Positions 1 to 4,388 of a DNA stretch of 5,054 nt are shown here, in pieces. The first letter of the stretch is position 1. Every line of letters begins with the position of its first letter. The DNA is from Deltaproteobacteria bacterium. GTDB lineage: Bacteria; Desulfobacterota_B; Binatia; Bin18. The notes under the pieces are model-generated. The model did not search any database, was not told the origin of the DNA, and saw nothing but the letters and a program-made list of their open reading frames with translations. A program made the translations under genes and the position numbers. Location of the stretch: contig JAAXHF010000333.1 in assembly GCA_012271025.1 (NCBI GenBank), forward strand, positions 1-5,054. The letters run 5' to 3'.

Positions 1-234
1 CTGAAGGCGAAGCTGAGCGCCTATCTATCAGAGGTCCGTAAGGGAGAGACCGTGGTCGTGTGTGATCGGAAGACGCCCGTCGCTCGACTGGTTCCTTACA
101 CGCAGGACACTGAGGAACTCGGGATTGAAGAGCCTGTTATCACGGACCGCGAGCACGCCTGGCCAAAACCCGTCCGGCTCCGTAAAAAGGTCGATGTGGT
201 GAGGCTGCTCAGAGAGGACCGGGACCAGCGTTGA
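1..234 (+). CDS. Phd/YefM-family antitoxin, 5'-truncated by the window edge
   Basis: The frame is open from base 1 to the TGA at 232-234 and encodes about 77 residues. It begins LKAKLSAYLSEVRKGE and continues with VVVCDRKTPVARLVPY. This is the characteristic N-terminal DNA-binding and dimerisation core of Phd/YefM antitoxins (L..hLs.yL..Vr.GE...V.dR..PVArL.P). Homologues begin about 8 residues earlier, so only the start codon and first few residues should be missing. The C-terminal tail is charged (KKVDVVRLLREDRDQR), as expected for the toxin-wrapping part. The family neutralises its cognate toxin and represses its own operon; both roles are inferred here from family and position. The stop codon overlaps the TTG start of the PIN-domain toxin by 4 bases, so the two form one type II toxin-antitoxin operon. 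An internal GTG at 52 is not a credible start because it would remove the conserved core. Confidence 0.9.
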   Translation: MKAKLSAYLSEVRKGETVVVCDRKTPVARLVPYTQDTEELGIEEPVITDREHAWPKPVRLRKKVDVVRLLREDRDQR

Positions 235-647
235 TTGTCTATCTGGATACCAGCGTGGTGCTCCGCGTCCTCTTCGGACAGGCAAAGCCATTGCCGATGT
301 GGGGAACGTGGGAGCGAGCCTACTCCAGCGCCATGATGGGCGTCGAGGCACGCCGCGCCATCGACCGGCTCCGACTTGAGTCTGTCCTGGACGATGAAGG
401 CGTTGGGCAGGCACACGAAGCACTCAAAGGCATGGAGCGGAAGCTGGGAAGCCTGCGAGTGAGCCAGATGGTTCTCCAGCGTGCGACCCGTCCCATGGCG
501 ACTACGGTGAAGACGCTGGACGCCATCCATCTTGCCAGCGCGCTCTTGTTGCAAGAGCGTCACGTTCCGTCTTTAACGTTTGCGACTCACGACCGCCAAC
601 AGGCAATGGCTGCTCGGGCATTAGGGTTTGAGGTGACGGGCATATAG
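231..647 (+). CDS. vapC: PIN-domain toxin ribonuclease (VapC-like)
   Basis: This 138-residue protein has a PIN-domain layout, the fold of VapC toxins, which are Mg2+-dependent RNases often cutting tRNA or rRNA. The acidic residues that would coordinate metal are visible: D6 in the opening strand (VYLDTSVV), E39 (GVEARRA), D97 (TLDAIHLASA) and D121 near the end (FATHDRQQ). The order and spacing fit an intact family member, and the length is typical (130-140). The start is TTG at 231, sharing the TTGA overlap with the antitoxin stop; no better start lies nearby and D6 requires an early one. A GAGAGG sequence about 13 bases upstream is a poor ribosome site, so translation is probably coupled to the antitoxin. 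The stop is TAG, which matters for judging the TAG in the second hicA. The target RNA cannot be read from sequence. The antitoxin is Phd/YefM-type rather than classical VapB, a common mixed pairing. Confidence 0.9.
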   Translation: MIVYLDTSVVLRVLFGQAKPLPMWGTWERAYSSAMMGVEARRAIDRLRLESVLDDEGVGQAHEALKGMERKLGSLRVSQMVLQRATRPMATTVKTLDAIHLASALLLQERHVPSLTFATHDRQQAMAARALGFEVTGI

Positions 648-649
648 GC

Positions 650-671
650 GGGGTGACCGGCCGGTCGCCCC
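650..671. terminator. Inverted repeat between convergent genes, possible bidirectional terminator
   Basis: The two 11-base arms, GGGGTGACCGG (650-660) and CCGGTCGCCCC (661-671), are complementary apart from one T-G position. They lie between the toxin stop (645-647) and the reductase stop on the other strand (678-680). A hairpin centred in the 30-base gap of a convergent pair suits a shared transcription terminator. No T-tract follows on either strand, so an intrinsic terminator is not proven; it could instead protect mRNA ends or bind a protein. Confidence 0.4.
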
Positions 672-677
672 TGCTGT

Positions 678-1646
678 TCAGACTCGGGCGTCCTCAGCGG
701 CGAAAATCTGGGCCGGGCCTTTGGGCACGATACCGGTCGGATTGACCCGGCCGATGCCGTAATAGCCGTGCTTGATGTGGTGAAAGTCCACCGTCTCTTC
801 AACGCCCGGCACCCGGTATAGGCGCCTGAGATAGGCCGACAGGTTCGGATAGTCGGACACCCGCCGCAGGTTGCACTTGAACAGCCCGTGATAGGCGACA
901 TCAAACCGGATCAGCGTCACAAACGCCCGCCAGTCGGCCTCGGTGATCCGCTCTCCACACAGATACGAGCGGCCGCGAAGCCGCTCCTCCAACTCGTCCA
1001 GACACCCGAACACGTCGCTCACCGCCTCGTCGTAGGCGGCCTGGGACACCGCAAAGCCGGTGCGGTACACCCCGTTGTTCAGCGCCTCGTACATGCGCGC
1101 GTTCAGCCGGTCAATCTCCGCCCGCAACTCCGGCGGATAGAAATCGATCGAGGCGTCGCCGTAGGCGTCAAAGGCGCTGTTCAGCATGCGGATGATGTCG
1201 GCCGACTCGTTGTTGACCATGGTGTGCTGGGCTTTGTCCCACAGCACCGGCACCGTGGTCCGGCCGCTGAAATGCGGGTCGGCCCGAGTGTAGAGTTCGT
1301 GGACATAGCGGATATTGTACAGCGGGTCGGGAATCGAACCGGGGTAGTCGCCGAACTCCCAGCCCTCTTTACCCATGGCCGGAAAGGAGATCGACACCGA
1401 GATCACGTCTTCGAGTTTCTTGAGCTTGCGGTAGGCCAGGGTGCGGCACGCCCAGGGACACACCAGGGCGATATACAAATGATAGCGGCCCGGCTCGGCC
1501 TTGAAGCCGCCCACGCCGGTCGGGCCGGGCGAGCCGTCGGGCGTGACCCAGTTGCGAAAGGTCGAGTCCCGACGAACAAAACGGCCTTGGGCGTCGGTCG
1601 GTTGTGGCGCCTGGGCGTCGTCTACCCATTTTCCGTCAATAAGCAT
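678..1646 (-). CDS. Glutathionyl-hydroquinone reductase (Xi-class glutathione transferase)
   Basis: This 322-residue protein has the full length of the Xi class (E. coli YqjG, PcpF type, roughly 320-330). The family uses glutathione to reduce glutathionyl-hydroquinones in the cytoplasm, often in quinone detoxification or chloroaromatic breakdown. Visible hallmarks are: the long N-terminal extension with FRNWVTPDG (30-38); the catalytic CPWACRT with Cys63; the GSH-binding VPVLWD (132-137) and NNESADIIRML (145-155); an all-helical C-terminal domain with the N-capping box TEAD (235-238); YHGLFKCNLRR (252-262); and the family's C-terminal HIKHGYYGIGR (290-300), which carries the conserved Tyr pair. 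The ATG at 1646 is preceded by AGGAGG (complement of 1652-1657) at 5-base spacing. It is the second gene of an operon, 45 bases after a GST-like gene. No residue looks damaged. The physiological quinone is unknown. Confidence 0.95.
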   Translation of the reverse strand: MLIDGKWVDDAQAPQPTDAQGRFVRRDSTFRNWVTPDGSPGPTGVGGFKAEPGRYHLYIALVCPWACRTLAYRKLKKLEDVISVSISFPAMGKEGWEFGDYPGSIPDPLYNIRYVHELYTRADPHFSGRTTVPVLWDKAQHTMVNNESADIIRMLNSAFDAYGDASIDFYPPELRAEIDRLNARMYEALNNGVYRTGFAVSQAAYDEAVSDVFGCLDELEERLRGRSYLCGERITEADWRAFVTLIRFDVAYHGLFKCNLRRVSDYPNLSAYLRRLYRVPGVEETVDFHHIKHGYYGIGRVNPTGIVPKGPAQIFAAEDARV

Positions 1647-1691
1647 GCTCGCCTCCTGTTGGTGTGGGCTTCGGCCTGTCCGTGTTGTGTC

Positions 1692-2459
1692 TTACAACTC
1701 CATCGGCAGCACCAGATACTCGTCATAGATGAAGTCCCGGTGTTCGACCAGGGCCGGGTCGACCACGGCGCTGATCTCCGGGTCGGCCGCCTCAAAGGCT
1801 TTGCGCAGTCCCTCGACCATCGGGCATTTGTCCGGCGGCAGGGGCGCGACCAGGGCGGCGAAGGTCGCCCAGTACACGTCCAGGGCGGTCAGGCTGTCGC
1901 CGAGCAAAAAGCGACCTGGGTGGGCGTGGAGCTGCTCGGACAACAGCCGCAAGACCTCAATCGTCCGTTTGCGGACCTGAGGGCCGACGCCGGGCCGATA
2001 GCCGTACTTCGAGCCGAGATACTGGGCGGCGCCGGCGTCCATGGGGAACTCGACCGCAGGATCAAGCGCCCGGTCAACCATGACCAGCCGAATGCTCCAG
2101 CCAAAGCCCAGCTCACCGCAGAGTTCGTGGGCCAAGCCGAACATGAGCGCCCGCTGGGCCGGGTCTTCAGGAATCAGCTGCGGCTCGGGAGCCAGCCGTT
2201 CGGCCAGCAGCAGGATTTCGGCCCAGCCCGAACGGGCGGGCTCGTTCTCGTACACAATCGCCGGGCCGCTATCGACCCCGGTCCATTCGACCAGGGCCGA
2301 GTTATCGCCACCCGGGATATAACGCGTGCCCACACACGGGAGCTGCTTGATATGAAAGAGGCCCTTGGCCGCCTCGCCCCACGGGCTGGGCGCCCCACCG
2401 ACAAACGCACCGCGCAGCCCAGGGCTGCTCTTGGCCGCTGCAACATCGACAAATTCCAT
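1692..2459 (-). CDS. Glutathione S-transferase-like protein with Ser in place of the catalytic Cys
   Basis: The product is 255 residues with the two-domain GST layout. The N-terminal thioredoxin-like part includes SPWGEAAKGLFHIK (25-38), an SPWG loop where the neighbouring reductase has CPWA. It continues through GPAIVYENEPARSGWAEI (65-82), which takes the place of the usual cis-Pro and GSH-gamma-glutamyl site. The C-terminal helical domain carries the GST N-capping motif TALD (191-194) within FLLGDSLTALDVYW. Ser25 suggests transferase or binding chemistry rather than Cys-based deglutathionylation, but this is inference. The ATG at 2459 is chosen because AGGAGG lies 7 bases upstream and the GST fold begins just after it. 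The frame stays open upstream to 2930, but that stretch shows no domain and lies antisense to the hicBA-type genes. The gene is first in a two-gene operon with the hydroquinone reductase, so a joint role in quinone or electrophile detoxification is likely. I cannot assign a substrate. Confidence 0.85.
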   Translation of the reverse strand: MEFVDVAAAKSSPGLRGAFVGGAPSPWGEAAKGLFHIKQLPCVGTRYIPGGDNSALVEWTGVDSGPAIVYENEPARSGWAEILLLAERLAPEPQLIPEDPAQRALMFGLAHELCGELGFGWSIRLVMVDRALDPAVEFPMDAGAAQYLGSKYGYRPGVGPQVRKRTIEVLRLLSEQLHAHPGRFLLGDSLTALDVYWATFAALVAPLPPDKCPMVEGLRKAFEAADPEISAVVDPALVEHRDFIYDEYLVLPMEL

Positions 2460-2466
2460 CGCTTGT

Positions 2467-2472
2467 CCTCCT
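2467..2472 (-). promoter_or_regulatory. Shine-Dalgarno AGGAGG that fixes the GST-like start
   Basis: Read on the - strand this is a perfect AGGAGG, 7 bases before the ATG at 2459-2457. It separates the true GST-like gene from a much longer open frame reaching back to 2930. The downstream reductase gene has the same sequence at 1652-1657. Confidence 0.8.
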
Positions 2473-2600
2473 GTTGTGAATTGCTGACCGATGTTTACAC
2501 AAATCGTCCGGGGCGATAAGCCTGCCTGACAGAGAAGAACCAACAACTCGTTGAGCAGCGAGGAATCTCCTTCGAGGGATAGGGGACCGACCAAGACACA

Positions 2601-2828
2601 ATGGAGGAAGAACAGATAAGACCGGCCGAGATCATTTTCGAGGTCACGGAGGCAGTTGAAGGCGGGTACGACGCCCGAGCGCTTGGGTACAGCATTTTCA
2701 CTCAGGGTGAGGATTGGGACGACCTGAAAGACATGGCGAAGGACGCGGTTCTCTGCCATTTCGACGAAGACACCGCACCAAGAGTCATCAGGCTCCATCT
2801 CATCAAGGAAGAGGCCATTGCGGTATGA
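2601..2828 (+). CDS. hicB: Mini-HicB antitoxin (first module)
   Basis: This 75-residue protein carries only the HicB N-terminal domain (partial RNase H-like fold, UPF0150 type). It has EIIFEVTEAVEGGYDARALGYSIF, in which the strand, Gly-Gly-Tyr turn and ALGY are family marks. TQGEDWDDLKDMAKDAV forms the helix and PRVIRLHLIKEEAI the last strand. Full HicB proteins are roughly twice as long and carry a C-terminal DNA-binding domain, which is absent here. It should therefore neutralise HicA but may be unable to repress the operon alone. The ATG at 2601 is the only start compatible with the fold; upstream there is only a weak G-rich sequence. The stop overlaps the hicA start as ATGA (2825-2828), which implies translational coupling. 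Automated pipelines sometimes give such proteins unrelated enzyme names; no such enzyme features are visible. A paralogue lies at 3608-3868. Confidence 0.85.
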   Translation: MEEEQIRPAEIIFEVTEAVEGGYDARALGYSIFTQGEDWDDLKDMAKDAVLCHFDEDTAPRVIRLHLIKEEAIAV

Positions 2829-3073
2829 AGCTGCCCCGTGACTTCTCGGGCAACGAGGTCGCGAAGTTGCTGGCCCATCATTACGGCTACCGTGTGGCGC
2901 GAACCAAGGACAGCCACATGATGCTGACATTGACCGTCGCCGGCAACCGGCACACCGTAACCGTGCCCCGGCACCGGAATGTGCATATCGGGACGTTGGA
3001 CGCCATCATCGCCAACGTCGCAGCATTCCTCGACCTCTCCAAGCGTGAAGTATTCAAAACGCTCTTTGGCTGA
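2825..3073 (+). CDS. hicA: HicA-type mRNA interferase toxin (first module, intact)
   Basis: This 82-residue protein has the small double-stranded-RNA-binding-like fold of HicA (YcfA family), a toxin that cuts mRNA when free of HicB. It opens with MKLPRDFSGNEVAKLLAHHYGY, the usual basic start and first helix. DSHMMLTL places the catalytic His at residue 31, in the position of the family GSH motif; the preceding Gly is Asp here. VTVPRHRNVHIGTL (45-58) and a C-terminal helix ending SKREVFKTLFG follow the family pattern (VP.H....GTL..I). The ATG overlaps the hicB stop by 4 bases; the same frame is open upstream, but those codons duplicate hicB sequence out of frame. The length is typical and no damage is seen, so this pair is probably functional. 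Confidence 0.88.
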   Translation: MKLPRDFSGNEVAKLLAHHYGYRVARTKDSHMMLTLTVAGNRHTVTVPRHRNVHIGTLDAIIANVAAFLDLSKREVFKTLFG

Positions 3074-3121
3074 CAAATGACCGCCAACCTCCCCAGCCGG
3101 AAGGTAGCGTGGGACTATCAG

Positions 3122-3127
3122 AGGAGG
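3122..3127 (+). promoter_or_regulatory. Shine-Dalgarno AGGAGG deciding the GTG start of the ribbon-helix-helix antitoxin
   Basis: AGGAGG lies 8 bases before the GTG at 3136. It favours that codon over the more upstream in-frame GTG at 3109, which has only a weak AAGG a few bases before it. Starting at 3136 gives a reconstructed ancestral product of 91 residues, beginning at NDQLNSEER, where homologues of this family begin. Confidence 0.7.
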
Positions 3128-3135
3128 CAATCGTC

Positions 3136-3533
3136 GTGAACGACCAGCTGAATTCCGAAGAGCGGGAAATTTTGGAGAAGTTCGAGCGCGGCGAGTTGAG
3201 GTCTGCTCGTGGGGCTGAACGTGAGATGGAGACAGCACGTCGGGCGGCCCGCAGCACCTTTCACAAGACCCGGCGAGTCAATCTGCGGGTGACCGAACGT
3301 GACTTCAAGCTCGCCCACGCGCGGGCGCGGGAGGAGGCACAGGATCTTGCGCCGCACCGACTCCTCACAGCTCGCCCACGCGCGGGCGCGGGAGGAGGGG
3401 TAAGAGGCTGCTGATTGAGCCGGCCGACCATCTCGCCCACGCGCGGGCGCGGGAGGAGGGCATTCCGTATCAGACGCTATTGTCCAGCGTTATCCACAAA
3501 TACCTGTCGGGTCGGCTGGTCGAGAAGAGATAG
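3136..3533 (+). pseudogene. Ribbon-helix-helix antitoxin (CopG/BrnA-like) split by a CRISPR-like repeat expansion
   Basis: The first part reads LNSEEREILEKFERGE, then RRVNLRVTERDFKLAHARAREE. This is a linker helix followed by the RHH DNA-binding strand and first helix of CopG-type antitoxins. The second half of the fold, GIPYQTLLSSVIHKY then LSGRLVEKR, is also present, but in another frame, ending at the TAG at 3531-3533. Between them lie 122 extra bases (3338-3459). Deleting these joins ...REE to GIPYQ... seamlessly and gives a 91-residue protein, the normal family size. As it stands, translation leaves the family sequence after REE (3337) and stops at the TGA at 3412-3414. That makes a 92-residue product with an aberrant tail and without the second RHH helix, so DNA binding is probably lost. 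No BrnT-like partner toxin is adjacent; the gene follows hicA by 62 bases. The homology assignment is strong; loss of function is inferred. Confidence 0.85.
3310..3459 (+). CRISPR. CRISPR-like mini-array: three identical 28-base repeats and two 33-base spacers inside a coding gene
   Basis: Identical 28-base units lie at 3310-3337, 3371-3398 and 3432-3459, separated by 33-base spacers at 3338-3370 and 3399-3431. The period is exactly 61 both times. Aligned position by position, the two spacers agree at about the chance level (10 of 33 by my count), so this is not a 61-base tandem duplication. Each repeat contains the inverted arms CGCCC and GGGCG around a 6-base loop. On the - strand its core is CCCGCGCCCGCG, placed much as in type I-E repeats, which also run 28-29 bases with 32-33-base spacers. 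No AT-rich leader and no cas genes are visible. The first copy encodes LAHARAREE of the antitoxin, so the repeat arose from the gene rather than from a known array. The geometry is certain; true CRISPR origin (off-target Cas1-Cas2 integration) is inferred. Strand of any transcription is unknown. Confidence 0.6.
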
Positions 3534-3607
3534 GACGGATATCCTCGTCTTGGAAGAAAAGACCGATGGTATATTGGCGGAAGTACTGGCCGCAGGTGGA
3601 CCACCGG

Positions 3608-3868
3608 ATGCCCGCGGTACCCGGTGACGAGAGCAATCCTTACAATAGGAGAACTGGCATAGAGATCATCTTTGAAGTGAGCGAGGACGAAGTGGACGGC
3701 GGATATACCGCCAGCGCACTGGGATACGGCATCCACACTCAGGGCGACTCGCTTGAAGAAATTCGCCGCAACGCCAAGGAAGCCGTTGACTGCTATTTCG
3801 ACGACGCCATGCCGCGTCCCAAGGTGATTCGCCTACATTTCGTACGCGACGAGGTGCTGACTGCATGA
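3608..3868 (+). CDS. hicB: Mini-HicB antitoxin (second module)
   Basis: This is a paralogue of the HicB-like protein at 2601-2828. It shares IEIIFEVSEDEVDGGY, the ALGYGIHTQGD turn and helix, AKEAV, and the last strand PKVIRLHFVRDEVL. Like its paralogue it has only the N-terminal HicB domain and no DNA-binding tail. The start is uncertain. ATG 3608 gives 86 residues and ATG 3566 gives 100, but family similarity begins only near 3659. At that point a good AGGAGA (3647-3652) stands 6 bases before an in-frame ATA. I chose 3608 as the shortest canonical start. The stop overlaps the next hicA start as ATGA (3865-3868). The partner toxin is broken by an in-frame TAG, so this antitoxin may be free of its own toxin. 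It could instead act on the first module's HicA, but that is speculation. Confidence 0.8.
   Translation: MPAVPGDESNPYNRRTGIEIIFEVSEDEVDGGYTASALGYGIHTQGDSLEEIRRNAKEAVDCYFDDAMPRPKVIRLHFVRDEVLTA
3647..3652 (+). promoter_or_regulatory. AGGAGA ribosome-site-like sequence before an ATA codon in the second hicB
   Basis: AGGAGA is followed after 6 bases by ATA (3659-3661), in frame and exactly where similarity to the first HicB begins. It may be the original ribosome site of the gene with a degraded ATG, a rare ATA start, or coincidence. Confidence 0.3.
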
Positions 3869-4107
3869 AATTGCCCCGCAATGTGAGCAGTGCGGCCCTG
3901 CAAACGTCGCTTCGCCGTCTGGGCTACGAGGCCACCCGGCAACAAGGTTCCCACGTGCGCATTACAACACGGGTCAACGGTGAACATCATGAAGTGGTTC
4001 CGTAGCACAATCCGACCCGGGTGAAGACCTTGTCGAGCATCCTGAAAAACATTGCCCGGCACTACAAAATGAGCGCAGAAGAGCTTCTGCGTAAACTCGA
4101 CCTGTGA
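3865..4107 (+). pseudogene. hicA: HicA toxin (second module) interrupted by an in-frame TAG
   Basis: The frame begins at the ATG overlapping the hicB stop and reads MKLPRNVSSAALQTSLRRLG. It then has QQGSHVRITT, with the family catalytic GSH motif and His30, and reaches HHEVVP at codon 46. Codon 47 is TAG (4003-4005). In the same frame the protein continues as HNPTRVKTLSSILKNIARHY and then SAEELLRKLDL, ending in TGA at 4105-4107. The 80 sense codons match a full HicA. The stop falls in the conserved VP.H segment, where the first HicA has VPRH. A 46-residue fragment would keep the catalytic His but lose the last strand and helix, so it is probably inactive. TAG ends the PIN toxin and the RHH antitoxin frame here, which argues against TAG being a sense codon. 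A single substitution from CAG, AAG or TTG would explain it; a sequencing error is possible. Confidence 0.85.
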
Positions 4108-4157
4108 AGCCACAATGCAGCCAGCCGAATTCAAACCCTACCCTTTCACTGAAGCGA

Positions 4158-4388
4158 TTAGTTGACTTCATGGGCGGTCAGAAACATCGCCTTTTCCAGC
4201 GCCACAAAAAAATCCTGATACGGTTCCGGCTCTTCAATCGCCTGTAACTGATATTGCGCGTTCGCCCGTACCAACAGCTGCGCCTCTCCTCGCGGCCTGA
4301 CCGTCACCGTCATCCTTACCCGGTACACTTTCTTCTGTCCGAACTTAGTCCCGCTGACCGACCCTAAAGTTTCATCGGCTTTATCCAA
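4158..4388 (-). CDS. Probable C-terminal remnant of a lipoprotein-like protein, cut near the IS end
   Basis: The frame encodes about 76 residues with the conserved-looking strands VYRVRMTVTVRPRGEAQLLV and the end PYQDFFVALEKAMFLTAHEV. I recall this pattern at the C terminus of larger uncharacterised proteobacterial lipoproteins, but I cannot name the family. The only start is a TTG at 4388-4386 with no convincing ribosome site. An in-frame stop lies just upstream (4401-4403, read on the - strand), and no signal peptide or lipobox is present. The missing N terminus and the transposase gene beginning 72 bases away suggest that insertion of the IS removed the 5' part. It might instead be a short independent gene. 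It is convergent with the second hicA pseudogene, with a 50-base gap. Confidence 0.55.
   Translation of the reverse strand: MDKADETLGSVSGTKFGQKKVYRVRMTVTVRPRGEAQLLVRANAQYQLQAIEEPEPYQDFFVALEKAMFLTAHEVN

Noticed and set aside
888..2519. 543-residue open frame on the + strand opposite the two GST-type genes
   Set aside because: It is antisense to two well-recognised genes, is rich in Arg, Gly, Val and His as expected of a GC-rich shadow frame, and has no recognisable domain.
2494..2520. Possible promoter TTTACA ... GATAAG upstream of the first hicB
   Set aside because: The spacing is only 15 bases and both boxes are imperfect; too weak to list as a feature.
2460..2930. 157-residue N-terminal extension of the GST-like protein, starting at 2930
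   Set aside because: It is antisense to the first hicBA-type pair, shows no domain, and the AGGAGG at 2467-2472 sets the start at 2459.
3310..3459. Simple 61-base tandem duplication as the explanation of the repeats
   Set aside because: Only the 28-base parts are identical; the two 33-base intervals match each other at about chance level, so whole-unit duplication does not fit.
3415..3627. 70-residue frame starting just after the frameshifted antitoxin stop
   Set aside because: It reads the third repeat and the 3' part of the antitoxin in the wrong frame; the family sequence GIPYQ to EKR lies in another frame.
3534..3662. Open frame from the antitoxin stop to a TAG overlapping the ATA of the second hicB
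   Set aside because: It has no start codon, no recognisable domain and only about 43 codons; openness is likely chance.
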